Shown here one piece after another: positions 32,338 through 40,562 of a stretch of 42,429 nucleotides of DNA. The position numbers and the translations under genes are program-made. The DNA comes from Candidatus Woesearchaeota archaeon (GTDB lineage Archaea > Nanobdellota > Nanobdellia > Woesearchaeales > UBA11576). How positions within the stretch are numbered: the stretch's first letter is position 1; the number at the start of each line of letters is the position of its first letter. The notes beneath the pieces were generated by a model. It saw nothing but the letters and a program-made list of their open reading frames with translations. It was not told the DNA's origin and did no database searches. The stretch is from NCBI GenBank assembly GCA_016929255.1, contig JAFGJH010000047.1:1-42429 (forward strand), in the 5' to 3' direction.

Positions 32338-32604
32338 TTGAAGAAGGAAAAAAAAGAAAAGAAATTCCACTCACCCACCCTCAGCACGATACTTATGGTC
32401 GAGGCGGTGCTTGAGGACAATGATGGTGTATACCTCACTATTCCAGAGCTGAAGAAAAGGCTCCCGAAGCAGGTAAACCACAACACCCTGATGCAGATAC
32501 TGGCCTATCTCGAGGAGAGCAACAAGATTTCCGTGAGCCTCAAAGGCATAACCTGGGCGCATAAGCTGAGTTCTAAGCTCAAGAAGTCCTTAGAACGGTC
32601 CTGA
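32338..32604 (+). CDS. Small winged-helix DNA-binding protein, 88 aa
   Basis: A Lys-rich N-terminus (MKKEKKEKKFHSP) is followed by a compact wHTH: LSTILMVEAVLEDNDGVYLTIPEL, KRLPKQVNHNTLMQILAYLEESNKISVSLKGITW. The start is a TTG at 32338, chosen because the anti-SD match GGTGAT (32328-32333) lies four bases upstream, so frames opening at 32326 are unlikely. It is probably a transcription regulator or nucleoid-associated protein. TTTTAATATA at 32291-32300 is the likely promoter, divergent from SRP RNA. Confidence 0.78.
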   Translation: MKKEKKEKKFHSPTLSTILMVEAVLEDNDGVYLTIPELKKRLPKQVNHNTLMQILAYLEESNKISVSLKGITWAHKLSSKLKKSLERS

Positions 32605-32631
32605 TTGATTTTTGCATATCTCGCATTCTGT

Positions 32632-33543
32632 TCAGAGGAGAAACAGCAGTCCAAGTCCTGCAAAGCACCCGGCTGTTATGAACGGCATCGCCGGGTAGAA
32701 CTTGTCTTTCTTTGCGAAATACAGAAGCAGGAACAGGGCCACTGTCACGACAGCAGGAACTACAAGGACTTTCAGGAACCCGACTGATTTCATGAGCACT
32801 CCTGCGAAAAGCAGGGGGAACCCTATATCCCCACCGCCGAGGATTGCGCTCTTCACCTCTTCCTGAGCCTTCTTTCCGCCGCTCTTCTTCTTGCCGGCAT
32901 CCTCAATTTTGTTCGGCAGCTGGTATGGTATGGAGAGTCCTGCAAATACCCTGGATTCCGTCTGGAACTTTGCCATCTTTATCATGTGCTTGCTCTGCCA
33001 GACAGCTATCATGTCATATACTGATATAAGAAGCAGCAGTATCACGATTGCGTATAGGTTCATTATCGGGACGAATATTGCCGCCAGACCCCCGTAGATG
33101 AATATCTCGCTGACGTTGTGGACTATGATGTTCGGGCGGTATATTTTTATGGTTGCGATTCCCAGCGCAAGAATGAGGGAGAGCCCGAGGCCTATGTTCC
33201 CGAGCTTTGAAAGGAACGCCCAGAATGCTATGGTCAGGCATAGCGTGACTGACAGGAAGAACCAGAACTTCCAAATCTTGAATCCCCTGAACTTGACGAG
33301 AAGCAGCACCAGCACAGTGCCTATCAGCACTGCGCCGAGTATGAAGATGTAAGATTTCGATTCCTCCACCTCTGGCCTCTGCATGTCAAATGGCAGGCCG
33401 CTGTAGGTTATGTTGATAACTTCGCCGGTCGTTTCATTCACTGTCTTCTCTGTGATGTACTGGTTTGTTATTGCCAGACCTACGATCTGTGACAGGAAGA
33501 AGACGCTGACCAGTATAAGGGTTATTGCTACAGTGTGTTTCAT
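32632..33543 (-). CDS. Presenilin/signal-peptide-peptidase-like A22 aspartic protease (PSH)
   Basis: Intramembrane aspartyl protease of 303 aa with about nine membrane helices. The two catalytic motifs are visible: YD in LLISVYDMIAVW and GxGD in ILGGGDIGFPLLF, followed by PAMPF at the place of the PAL motif. It belongs to the archaeal presenilin homologs and probably cleaves membrane-spanning segments left after signal processing. A charged cytoplasmic loop with KKKSGGKKAQEEV separates the motifs, as in presenilins. Confidence 0.93.
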   Translation of the reverse strand: MKHTVAITLILVSVFFLSQIVGLAITNQYITEKTVNETTGEVINITYSGLPFDMQRPEVEESKSYIFILGAVLIGTVLVLLLVKFRGFKIWKFWFFLSVTLCLTIAFWAFLSKLGNIGLGLSLILALGIATIKIYRPNIIVHNVSEIFIYGGLAAIFVPIMNLYAIVILLLLISVYDMIAVWQSKHMIKMAKFQTESRVFAGLSIPYQLPNKIEDAGKKKSGGKKAQEEVKSAILGGGDIGFPLLFAGVLMKSVGFLKVLVVPAVVTVALFLLLYFAKKDKFYPAMPFITAGCFAGLGLLFLL

Positions 33544-33595
33544 GCGGTCACTGTTTTCATAAAATTATATAAATCATTCGATTTTATCGGATGTC

Positions 33596-34054
33596 ATGAA
33601 GCTGGCCCATAATGTTAAGCTGAGCGTGTTTGCCCACGAGGGAGAGGACTTGAGAAAAATCAGCGAGGCGCTCAAAGGTCTTTGTCCTTTTGATCTGGAA
33701 AAAGAGAAGGTAGACCTGAAGACCAGTGTCGCGACAGGGTTCCAGGAGCGGAAGATAACCATCTTTGAGGTTTTCCTCAAGAAGGAGCGTCAGACTGCAC
33801 GGTTCCTGAGACATCTGAAGGAAAGCATTTCAGAGAGCCACTTGAATCTCATCCGTTCCCAGGCAGAGTCAAGGCTTGACAGCGAGCTCAATTTCTTCAT
33901 CCGTCTGGACAAGGCAAAGCTGTTGGGGGAGAACAGGTTCTACCTTACCGACAGCGGCGACTGCTTTCACATAAAAATAAGCCTGGCAGCATATCCGGCA
34001 AACAGGGATGCTGGGCTCAAGGTTGTCGAGGAGTGGCTTAAGCAAGCCCTGTAG
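33596..34054 (+). CDS. RNA-binding protein of the COG1325 (exosome-associated) family
   Basis: 152 aa matching the archaeal family annotated as exosome RNA-binding subunit. Features are KLAHNVKLSVFAHEGEDL, a central ATGFQERKITIFEVFLKK, SRLDSELNFFIRLDKAKLL and DCFHIKISLAAYP. The fold is probably L5-like/RRM-like. Its biochemical role is not established. The ATG at 33596 has no Shine-Dalgarno; AATTATATAAA at 33560-33570 is a good promoter about 28 nt upstream. Its last codons form the left arm of the inverted-repeat element that follows. Confidence 0.82.
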   Translation: MKLAHNVKLSVFAHEGEDLRKISEALKGLCPFDLEKEKVDLKTSVATGFQERKITIFEVFLKKERQTARFLRHLKESISESHLNLIRSQAESRLDSELNFFIRLDKAKLLGENRFYLTDSGDCFHIKISLAAYPANRDAGLKVVEEWLKQAL

Positions 34055-34205
34055 AAAACGGTGTTGCCGTCATTTGCGAGCCGCTTTTGCTGAAGAAGCG
34101 CGCCCGTTGCGGAGGTAGGCCCCTGCGGGGAGGCAGGGCTTTCAATAAAATAATCAATAGGCGAGCCTGACGGCAACCCTGCGAAGCAGGAAGTTTTCTA
34201 CAGGG
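34047..34205. repeat. 159-bp nested inverted-repeat element
   Basis: Outer arms CCCTGTAGAAAAC (34047-34059) and GTTTTCTACAGGG (34193-34205) pair perfectly over 13 bp. Inside them GTTGCCGTCA (34063-34072) pairs with TGACGGCAAC (34168-34177) over 10 bp, and a small hairpin CCTGC-GAA-GCAGG occupies 34178-34190. The interior is GC-rich with further hairpins (CGCTT/AAGCG; GCCCCTGC/GCAGGGC). The left arm contains the stop codon of the upstream gene. It looks like a structured RNA or a small inverted-repeat insertion; strand cannot be fixed. Confidence 0.75.
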
Positions 34206-34220
34206 TTATGAAGCAATAAG

Positions 34221-34229
34221 ATTTAAATA
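34221..34229 (+). promoter_or_regulatory. TATA box for trpS
   Basis: ATTTAAATA ends 22 nt before the ATG at 34252, which has no Shine-Dalgarno sequence. The trpS transcript is probably leaderless and excludes the inverted-repeat element. Confidence 0.6.
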
Positions 34230-34251
34230 CTCTAAATCTAGCGGTTCTCAC

Positions 34252-35340
34252 ATGGTAAAGATTATGGATCCATATGGTGCAGAGCTTCCAGAGGACTATG
34301 CAAAGGTGATCAAGGACTTTGGCCTGGAAGAGTTTGATGTAGATGATTTTCCGCACCCTAACTGCCTGATGAGGCGTGGTGTCGTCTTTGCTGGCAGGGA
34401 TCTGAAGATGATATCAAGGTGCATCAAGGAGAAGAAACCATTCTATGTCCTTTCAGGCATAATGCCGACGAACGACAAGATACATTTCGGCAATAAGCAG
34501 GTGGTAGAGAACATACGCTACTTTCAGGACAGGGGGGCCAAAGCCTACATACTTGTCGCTGACCTCGAGGCTGCTGCCGCAAGGGGTGTATCTCTTGAGG
34601 AAGGCCGCAGGCGCGCGCTGGAGTTCCACATCCCCGCTTATCTCGCTCTCGGCCTGGACCTCAAGAAGACAGTGTTCTATTTCCAGTCAGAGAACCGTGA
34701 CGTGGTCCATATGGCTTATGAGTTCGCCAAAAAGATAACTCTCAATGAGTTCAAGGCTATCTACGGCAGTGCTGACCCTGGCAGAATAATGTCTGCAGTG
34801 ACCCAGGTAGGGGATATACTTTACCCTCAGCTTGAGGAGCGCATGCCCGGGATAATACCTGTAGGTATTGACCAGGACCCCCACATCCGCCTTACGCGCG
34901 ATATTGTCGATAGGACAAAGGACAGGAAGTTCTTCCGTCCGTCAAGCCTTTACCACAAATACACTCCGAGCCTTGATGGCAGCTTGAAGATGTCCAAGTC
35001 CAAGCCGGAGTCCTGCATTGTTCTGCCAGAGGATGTGAAGTCTGCGCAGAAGAAGCTCAGGCGTGCCTTGACAGGCGGTCGCGAGACAGTGGATGTCCAG
35101 AAGAAGATTGGCGGTGAGCCAGAGAAGTGTATGGTGTTTGAGATGCACAAGCAGCATCTCATCGAGGATGACAAGGAACTGAAAAGCATATATGACAAGT
35201 GTAAGTCAGGTGCCATCATGTGCGGCGAGTGCAAGGACATCGCATGCAATAGGATGGAGAAGTTCATGAAGGAATTTGAGCAGGGCATAGTCAAGGCCAG
35301 GAAGCAGGTCGACAGGCTTAATTTTGTTAAATTCGCCTGA
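34252..35340 (+). CDS. trpS: Tryptophanyl-tRNA synthetase, archaeal type
   Basis: Class I synthetase charging tRNA-Trp. The 362 aa are of archaeal/eukaryotic type. Visible motifs are SGIMPTNDKIHFGNKQ (HIGH-equivalent), PVGIDQDPHIRLTRD and SLKMSKSK (about 243-250). The C-terminal domain contains MCGECKDIACNRM, four cysteines possibly binding zinc, where the archaeal family often has a similar Cys cluster. Start set by the TATA box at 34221 and a MVKIMDPYGAEL N-terminus. Confidence 0.96.
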   Translation: MVKIMDPYGAELPEDYAKVIKDFGLEEFDVDDFPHPNCLMRRGVVFAGRDLKMISRCIKEKKPFYVLSGIMPTNDKIHFGNKQVVENIRYFQDRGAKAYILVADLEAAAARGVSLEEGRRRALEFHIPAYLALGLDLKKTVFYFQSENRDVVHMAYEFAKKITLNEFKAIYGSADPGRIMSAVTQVGDILYPQLEERMPGIIPVGIDQDPHIRLTRDIVDRTKDRKFFRPSSLYHKYTPSLDGSLKMSKSKPESCIVLPEDVKSAQKKLRRALTGGRETVDVQKKIGGEPEKCMVFEMHKQHLIEDDKELKSIYDKCKSGAIMCGECKDIACNRMEKFMKEFEQGIVKARKQVDRLNFVKFA

Positions 35341-35406
35341 TTCCTGCGAAAGTTATTTAAAACAGGTTTGCCAATATTCCTTGCAATCAAAAAAGAGGTG
35401 CACAAT

Positions 35407-35667
35407 ATGGTCTATTTCAAAGTAGCTCCTTTGAAGAGCAGTTTTGCTCTTGCAGCAATCCTTGGTTTTGTTCTTACTATCATCTACACCGATAGGATAG
35501 GTGAGGACTGGGCCTTTGCTTTGGGATTTGTATTTGCCTTGATGTTTGTCGCTTCTATGATATCGATGAAGAAGGCGCCGATAGAGGCTACTCTTGAGAT
35601 GTCGCCTGACCTTACGGGTGTCAAAAAAGGCAGGCCCAAGAGGAAAGCTGGAAAAAAGAAGAAATAA
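35407..35667 (+). CDS. Small membrane protein, 86 aa
   Basis: Two hydrophobic helices (SSFALAAILGFVLTIIYTD; WAFALGFVFALMFVASMIS) followed by a soluble, strongly basic tail (KKGRPKRKAGKKKK). GAGGTG at 35395-35400 sits six bases before the ATG at 35407, overriding the in-frame ATG at 35368. The basic tail could lie on the membrane surface or bind nucleic acid. No family recognised. Confidence 0.72.
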   Translation: MVYFKVAPLKSSFALAAILGFVLTIIYTDRIGEDWAFALGFVFALMFVASMISMKKAPIEATLEMSPDLTGVKKGRPKRKAGKKKK

Positions 35668-35679
35668 ATGATTTTGGAG

Positions 35680-36057
35680 CTATCTTTTCTTTTGCCCTTT
35701 TGATTTAGTGGCAGTCTCTGCATCATCCGTGACTTGTCTTTTCTGCTTGAACTTCCCCCAGTACTTCAGGAACTTCTCTTTGCATTTCTCTTCCTTGTAG
35801 AACACTGCATGGCTTGCCCTTTTCTTGAAGAGCGACATCGCGACTGACAGGACATGGCTCTGCATGTCCATCATGTGCTCGTCCTTGAGCACGTTCCGTG
35901 CGTCTGCGATGCACTGCCTCATCAGGAATAGGTTCTCCTGGCGTGCCACCTGTTCTCTTTCACGTTCCTCTTGTGCTGAGAGGAAGATCTCTTCCCATTT
36001 CGGGAAGTTGCTCCCTTCGACTTCTCTTGCAAAGTTTTTGCTGAAAACCATGCTCAT
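35680..36057 (-). CDS. Hypothetical helical protein, 125 aa
   Basis: Soluble, predicted mostly helical (WEEIFLSAQEEREREQVARQE, LFLMRQCIADARNVLKDEHMMDMQSHVLSVAMSLFKKR) with a basic C-terminus (KSKGQKKR). No known family or catalytic motif. TTCTATTAAAAC about 25 nt upstream gives a leaderless start at 36057; an internal ATG at 36051 is possible. Confidence 0.6.
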   Translation of the reverse strand: MSMVFSKNFAREVEGSNFPKWEEIFLSAQEEREREQVARQENLFLMRQCIADARNVLKDEHMMDMQSHVLSVAMSLFKKRASHAVFYKEEKCKEKFLKYWGKFKQKRQVTDDAETATKSKGQKKR

Positions 36058-36212
36058 TGATATGCCCGCAGTTTTAATAGAATCTTCGTCCGGAAAACCA
36101 TCTTGTTTCCGACGCTGTCGTAATTTTTCTTTCTGCTCAGGAATGTTTTGCAGAAAAAAGCCATTTCTGCGGAGGTCTTCCGGTTGTTATGTGTTTATTT
36201 CCCGGATTTTTT

Positions 36213-37541
36213 TCAGAACTCTTGTTTTTTTATCTTGACTGCTGAGGGTGATTCTCCGCCGTGCCAGGTGAACCTTGGCCTCACTCTCATGGGATAGAGC
36301 TTCTCGTTGGAGTCATCGAATATGACGCCTGCTCCTTTAACCCGGGGCAGGTCATCGACAGCCTGGGTGAGCCCTTCCCTCATATAGCTCTGTGTAAGCA
36401 GTCCTAGCGCTTCGACATCCATGCGCGCGGTTATCCTGTGTGAAAGCACCACGTCTGATTGGGTCATTACATCTGTGTGTATCTTTCCAGGCTGCTGTGT
36501 CGCGAGTATCAGTGATATCCCTGGCTGCCTTCCTTCTCTCATGATTGTTATCAAGGGCATTGTGGCTGCGTTGGCATCTGCTTCCGCTCTTGGCAGGAAC
36601 TCGTGCGCTTCATCGATGACGAGCCATACCAGGGGCATCTCCTGCTTTTTCTTGGAGGCATCCTCTGTAGAAAAGTAATCTATGGTGCTGTGGACCAGGT
36701 CATACTCTTCTTTTTTCCTTGCGACCATCCTCTGCAGGAAGAGTTTCTGTGACACTAGCCCGACTATAAGATATTTTATCTTCCACCCTCCGGGCATTGT
36801 CGCGTAGCAGCTTACGTCCAGGATGGTGACCTGTCCTGGAGCTGCCAGCTCGTTCAGTGGCGTTCCTTTTATGTTGAATACTCCCCAGGCCTCTGTGCTG
36901 CGCAGCCTGTTCTCGAGGGCGTCTTTTGTGACCTGCTCTGATCTTATGTCCTGCTGGACTGCCTGGACCATGTCGTCGATGTCATATTCTCCTTTTATCT
37001 TCCTGAGCTGGTGGACTATCCTTTCTATGAGTATTCCCATCGGTTCGTTCGGGTTCAGGTCGAATGCGCTGCACCAGTCCATCGCGTCGAGCTCTGAAGG
37101 CTTTATCGAGAATGGCCTGTCGGTAGGTATGCCTTGTTCCTTGTAGTTCTCATAGTAGCTTATGGGTGTGTAGATGACGATGTCAAGTCCTTTGGGCTTG
37201 AAGCCCCACTGCTCGAGTAGTGCCTCATCTTTCTTGTTGGGGTACTTCATTGTCCAGTATACCCCCATCGTGTCCAGGAATATGAAGCTGAGGTTCTGTC
37301 TTACATCATCAGGAAGGTCTGCCATGCCTTCTGCGATGCCGCCCATGGTGTAGCTCTTTCCTCCTCCTCTTTTTCCGCAGATGAACATTACATGGGCTCC
37401 GGCTACGTCAAGGTATATGTTGTTTGATAGGCTTGTTACCCTTCCCATCTTGACGTACTGTTTACCCAGAAGTACTATGCCTTTCGTGCCGTACTTTTCC
37501 CTGTCTGATTCAAGCCTGCCTACTATTATGTCTCGCGTCAT
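36213..37541 (-). CDS. HerA/FtsK-superfamily ATPase
   Basis: 442-aa P-loop ATPase. Walker A GKRGGGKSYTMG (about 56-67), Walker B LVWLVIDEAHEFLP (about 309-322), and a following MREGRQPGISLILATQQPGKIHTDV (sensor/arginine region) match the HerA-VirB4 group of hexameric DNA pumps. HerA works with nuclease NurA in DNA end resection, but no nurA is adjacent, and the N-terminal barrel is short. It could instead be a relative used in DNA transfer or membrane processes. Promoter TATA at 37571-37580 on the minus strand. Confidence 0.85.
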   Translation of the reverse strand: MTRDIIVGRLESDREKYGTKGIVLLGKQYVKMGRVTSLSNNIYLDVAGAHVMFICGKRGGGKSYTMGGIAEGMADLPDDVRQNLSFIFLDTMGVYWTMKYPNKKDEALLEQWGFKPKGLDIVIYTPISYYENYKEQGIPTDRPFSIKPSELDAMDWCSAFDLNPNEPMGILIERIVHQLRKIKGEYDIDDMVQAVQQDIRSEQVTKDALENRLRSTEAWGVFNIKGTPLNELAAPGQVTILDVSCYATMPGGWKIKYLIVGLVSQKLFLQRMVARKKEEYDLVHSTIDYFSTEDASKKKQEMPLVWLVIDEAHEFLPRAEADANAATMPLITIMREGRQPGISLILATQQPGKIHTDVMTQSDVVLSHRITARMDVEALGLLTQSYMREGLTQAVDDLPRVKGAGVIFDDSNEKLYPMRVRPRFTWHGGESPSAVKIKKQEF

Positions 37542-37644
37542 ATTCTTGGCGTCTGTCCAGTCGTTTATAACTATTATAAACCTTTATTATAACCTACCGG
37601 TGACAATTGTGTTGTTTTCAGATTTGGTTCCATAAGTTTCACAA

Positions 37645-37654
37645 GTTTTATATA
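37645..37654 (+). promoter_or_regulatory. TATA box for the parvulin gene
   Basis: GTTTTATATA predicts a transcript start near 37680 and a leader of about 40 nt containing GGAGGGG before the TTG start. Confidence 0.55.
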
Positions 37655-37723
37655 GAATAGTCTTTCTTTTGGCTCTTCATTTACGTGTCTAACAGCTGTT
37701 ATGCTTGTTTGGAGGGGATAATT

Positions 37724-38740
37724 TTGGAAGGTAAGAAACATCACACAAAAGAGCACCATGCGCATGTGAAGCACCCTCACGCAAGGGCCAGAAAGAGCAC
37801 TGTGCAGAAATATGTCTTTGGTGCAGTGGTTTTTGTCGTTCTTGTTGCAGTTATTGCAGGACTGATATATCTCGCTTCAAAGTCTGGCGAGCTCAGGCTT
37901 TCCAGGCAGAATGACATTGCCGCGGTTGTCAATGATGAGCAGATAACGACCGCTTATCTTGATGAGCAGTATGATCGTGTCCCTGTGGAATATAGGGAGT
38001 TCATCACCAAGTCCATGTTGCTCAACCAGACCATAAATGAGGTACTTCTCTTGCAGGAAGCGAAGAAGCAGGGGATTGAGGTCACTAACTCTGATGTTGA
38101 GGATGAGATAAGATCTGCCATGGAAGCCGCTGGTGTGACAGAGGATCAGCTTGAGGAAAGGCTTAAGGAGCAGAACATCTCCAGGGATTATCTGGAAGAG
38201 CTCTACATGAAACAGCTCACTATCAATCAATTGCTTGAGAAGGTTGTCTTCACCAGCATCAAGGTTTCAGATTCAGAGATTGAAGCGTTTTTCAACTCCA
38301 GGATCAGGGCGATGCATATACTGGTCGAGACAGAAGACGAAGCGAATGATATGATTGAGCAGCTGAAGAAGGTGTCTCTCGGCAAGATTGAGTCAAAGTT
38401 CTCTGAGCTTGCCAAAGCCAATTCAATAGATCCATCTGCAGCTGAGAATGGCGGTGACTTGGGAGAGTTCAGCAGGGGGCAGATGGTTCCTGAGTTTGAG
38501 AATGCTGCATTCGCTCTCGAAGAGTACGCATTCACTGCAGAGCCCGTACAGACGCAGTTTGGCTATCATGTGATACTCAGGCTGCCGAAGACAGAGTCGC
38601 TGGAAGAGCAGTATGATGCGATAAATGAATTGCTGCTCACTCAGAAAAAGGCTCAGGCAGTGCCTCTCTATATTGAGCAGTTGAGGAGCAAGGCCAAGGT
38701 GGATGTATTATACACAGAAGAGGCAGAGCCTGAAGCTTGA
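37724..38740 (+). CDS. Membrane-anchored peptidyl-prolyl isomerase (parvulin, SurA/PrsA-like)
   Basis: 338 aa. A His/Lys-rich cytoplasmic N-terminus (KKHHTKEHHAHVKHPHARARK) precedes one signal-anchor helix (YVFGAVVFVVLVAVIAGLIYL). A SurA-N-like helical chaperone part follows (VNDEQITTAYLDEQYDRVP, LEERLKEQNISRDYLEELYM), then a parvulin domain (RAMHILVETEDEANDMIEQLK, ENGGDLGEFSRGQMVPEFENAAFAL, TQFGYHVILRL). It faces outside and helps fold exported proteins. The start is a TTG at 37724, fixed by GGAGGGG (37711-37717) six bases upstream; a GTG at 37685 is in frame but has no such signal. Confidence 0.88.
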   Translation: MEGKKHHTKEHHAHVKHPHARARKSTVQKYVFGAVVFVVLVAVIAGLIYLASKSGELRLSRQNDIAAVVNDEQITTAYLDEQYDRVPVEYREFITKSMLLNQTINEVLLLQEAKKQGIEVTNSDVEDEIRSAMEAAGVTEDQLEERLKEQNISRDYLEELYMKQLTINQLLEKVVFTSIKVSDSEIEAFFNSRIRAMHILVETEDEANDMIEQLKKVSLGKIESKFSELAKANSIDPSAAENGGDLGEFSRGQMVPEFENAAFALEEYAFTAEPVQTQFGYHVILRLPKTESLEEQYDAINELLLTQKKAQAVPLYIEQLRSKAKVDVLYTEEAEPEA

Positions 38741-38827
38741 TCTTGATTTTTGATTTTTTTTTCTCATTTATTTGTTTCTTTTCATTTTGTTTTATAAGCT
38801 CTGCTTATGGTCAGGAAAGTCCTAACC

Positions 38828-38837
38828 ATTTATATAC
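38828..38837 (+). promoter_or_regulatory. TATA box for the NFACT-N operon
   Basis: ATTTATATAC is centred 27 nt before the ATG at 38859, implying a leaderless start and ruling out the TTG at 38844. Confidence 0.6.
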
Positions 38838-38858
38838 TACTTCTTGTTTAAAAGGCAG

Positions 38859-39989
38859 ATGAAAACAGAGATATCTTCCTTGGAACTGCACTATCTTTTG
38901 GGTGAGCTGCAGGGGCTGGTCAGTGCCAAACTTGAGCAGGTCTATCAGGTTGGGAAGGAGGAGCTGATATTGCAGCTCCACGTGCCGGCCATAGGCAAGA
39001 GTATACTTCAAATTGTTCTTGGGAAGCTCATCTATCTCGCCTCCAGCAAGGGTGAAGTGCCTGAGAAGCCTTCAGGGTTCTGTCTTTATTTGAGGAAGAA
39101 GCTGAAGAACGCAAGGCTCCGCAGCATCAGTCAGCTTGGCTTTGAACGCATCATCGAGTTCATGTTTGAGACAAAGGAAGCGAAATTCAGGCTTGTTGTC
39201 GAGCTTTTCAGCAAAGGCAATGTAGTTCTCTGCAATGAGCAGAGCATCATCCTTTCTGCTCTAGAGAACCAGGAGTGGAAGGACCGTTCAGTCAGGCCGA
39301 AAGAGCCTTACAGGTATCCTGAGAAGGAGTTCAATTTCCTGACACTGACAAGAGAGGATCTGACAGCGCTTCTTTCCAAGTCAGATAAGGAGAATCTTGT
39401 CAAGGCAATGGCGATGGACCTTGGGCTCGGCGGGGTATATGCAGAGGAGCTTTGCCTTCTTGCGGGCGTTGATAAGGGACTGAAGCCTGCGCAGCTGTCT
39501 GGCAAGGAAATCTTTTCAATGCATGAAGCAGTGATAACCCTGAGGAAGAAAGATATCTCACCGACCATATACTCAGTTGCCGAAGGCCAGATAAAGGATA
39601 TAGTTCCTTTTGAGCTTAAGTTCTACAGAGACCTGCATAAAGAATCAGCAGAGTCCTTCAACAAAGCTCTTGACAGCATCCTCACGATTAAGGTGGAATC
39701 AAAGGCCATCGAGCAGGCAGAGAAGGCTACGAAGACCAAACTCGGCAAGATTGATGAGATGATATCCCAGCAGAGGCAGAGGATTGCTGGCCTGGAGACA
39801 TCCGAGGCAGAGAATCAGCGCAAAGGAGAGTTCATATACGAGAACTATCCTCTTGTTAAGAAGGCGATCGACGGGCTGAATGAGATGCGGAAGACCCTCT
39901 CCTGGAAAGACATCAGGCAGAAGTTCAAAGGCCACAATATAATAAAGGATGTTGATGAGAAGAATGGGGAGGTTACCCTCGAGCTTTAG
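38859..39989 (+). CDS. NFACT-N domain protein (RqcH/Tae2/NEMF family), lacking NFACT-R
   Basis: Relative of the ribosome quality-control factors that bind stalled 50S subunits and add C-terminal tails. The NFACT-N domain is clear (LELHYLLGELQGLVSAKLEQVYQVGKEELILQL, SGFCLYLRKKLKNARLRSISQLGFERIIEF), followed by an HhH-like part and a coiled coil (KTKLGKIDEMISQQRQRIAGL). The DR pair needed for tailing activity reads ER. The protein stops at 376 aa after the helical middle, where full-length archaeal members (about 600-700 aa) continue into the NFACT-R/DUF814 domain, which is missing here and not encoded next door. Confidence 0.87.
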   Translation: MKTEISSLELHYLLGELQGLVSAKLEQVYQVGKEELILQLHVPAIGKSILQIVLGKLIYLASSKGEVPEKPSGFCLYLRKKLKNARLRSISQLGFERIIEFMFETKEAKFRLVVELFSKGNVVLCNEQSIILSALENQEWKDRSVRPKEPYRYPEKEFNFLTLTREDLTALLSKSDKENLVKAMAMDLGLGGVYAEELCLLAGVDKGLKPAQLSGKEIFSMHEAVITLRKKDISPTIYSVAEGQIKDIVPFELKFYRDLHKESAESFNKALDSILTIKVESKAIEQAEKATKTKLGKIDEMISQQRQRIAGLETSEAENQRKGEFIYENYPLVKKAIDGLNEMRKTLSWKDIRQKFKGHNIIKDVDEKNGEVTLEL

Positions 39990-40001
39990 AGGTTTCGTAA
40001 G

Positions 40002-40562
40002 ATGGAGACTCAAGACGCACAGGAGACGGAGAGGCTTGACATCTCTCCAAGTCTTGTTCAGGCTTACCTGCTGAATGTCGGCAAAGCAATTCTTCTGGTC
40101 GCAGCGCTCATCGGAGCTTTTTATTTCGTGCAGTACATCGTCGGGGAGAACCCGTTCATAAGCATATTCGAGACTCTGGGATTGCCTTTGGTGTGGGTCA
40201 TGAGGATAGTTGTCGCCTGCATTGCAGCATATCTTGTGCTCATCATCTTCAGCACGCTCTCTCTCACTTCATACGAACTGGTCTTTGAAGGGGACAGTTT
40301 GACATATTCATACGGAAGCTTCTTTAAGGTCACAAAATCGACGCCGGTGGCGAACATAGTGCGGGTGAACTTCAAGGAGTACCATCCTCTGAAGATCGGC
40401 GACATAGTGGTTGGGTTCACAGGGACAGAGGAGAAGACATTGACTGTCCAGTTTGTCAGCGATGCCAGGCAGAGGTGCGAATTGATAAACAAGATTATAA
40501 TGATAAGGATGGAAAGGTTAGAGCAGGTGGGTGAGATTAAAATGGAGAAAGAGGTATTATGA
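40002..40562 (+). CDS. Membrane protein with bacterial PH domain (DUF304/YdbT-like)
   Basis: 186 aa. Two membrane helices (AILLVAALIGAFYFVQYIV; VMRIVVACIAAYLVLIIFSTL) are followed by a PH-like domain (SYELVFEGDSLTYSYGSFFKVTKSTPVANIVRVNF, IVVGFTGTEEKTLTVQFV). Such proteins are linked to membrane stress or envelope functions, but the role is unknown. It begins 12 nt after the NFACT gene and overlaps the epimerase by 4 nt (ATGA). Confidence 0.8.
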   Translation: METQDAQETERLDISPSLVQAYLLNVGKAILLVAALIGAFYFVQYIVGENPFISIFETLGLPLVWVMRIVVACIAAYLVLIIFSTLSLTSYELVFEGDSLTYSYGSFFKVTKSTPVANIVRVNFKEYHPLKIGDIVVGFTGTEEKTLTVQFVSDARQRCELINKIIMIRMERLEQVGEIKMEKEVL

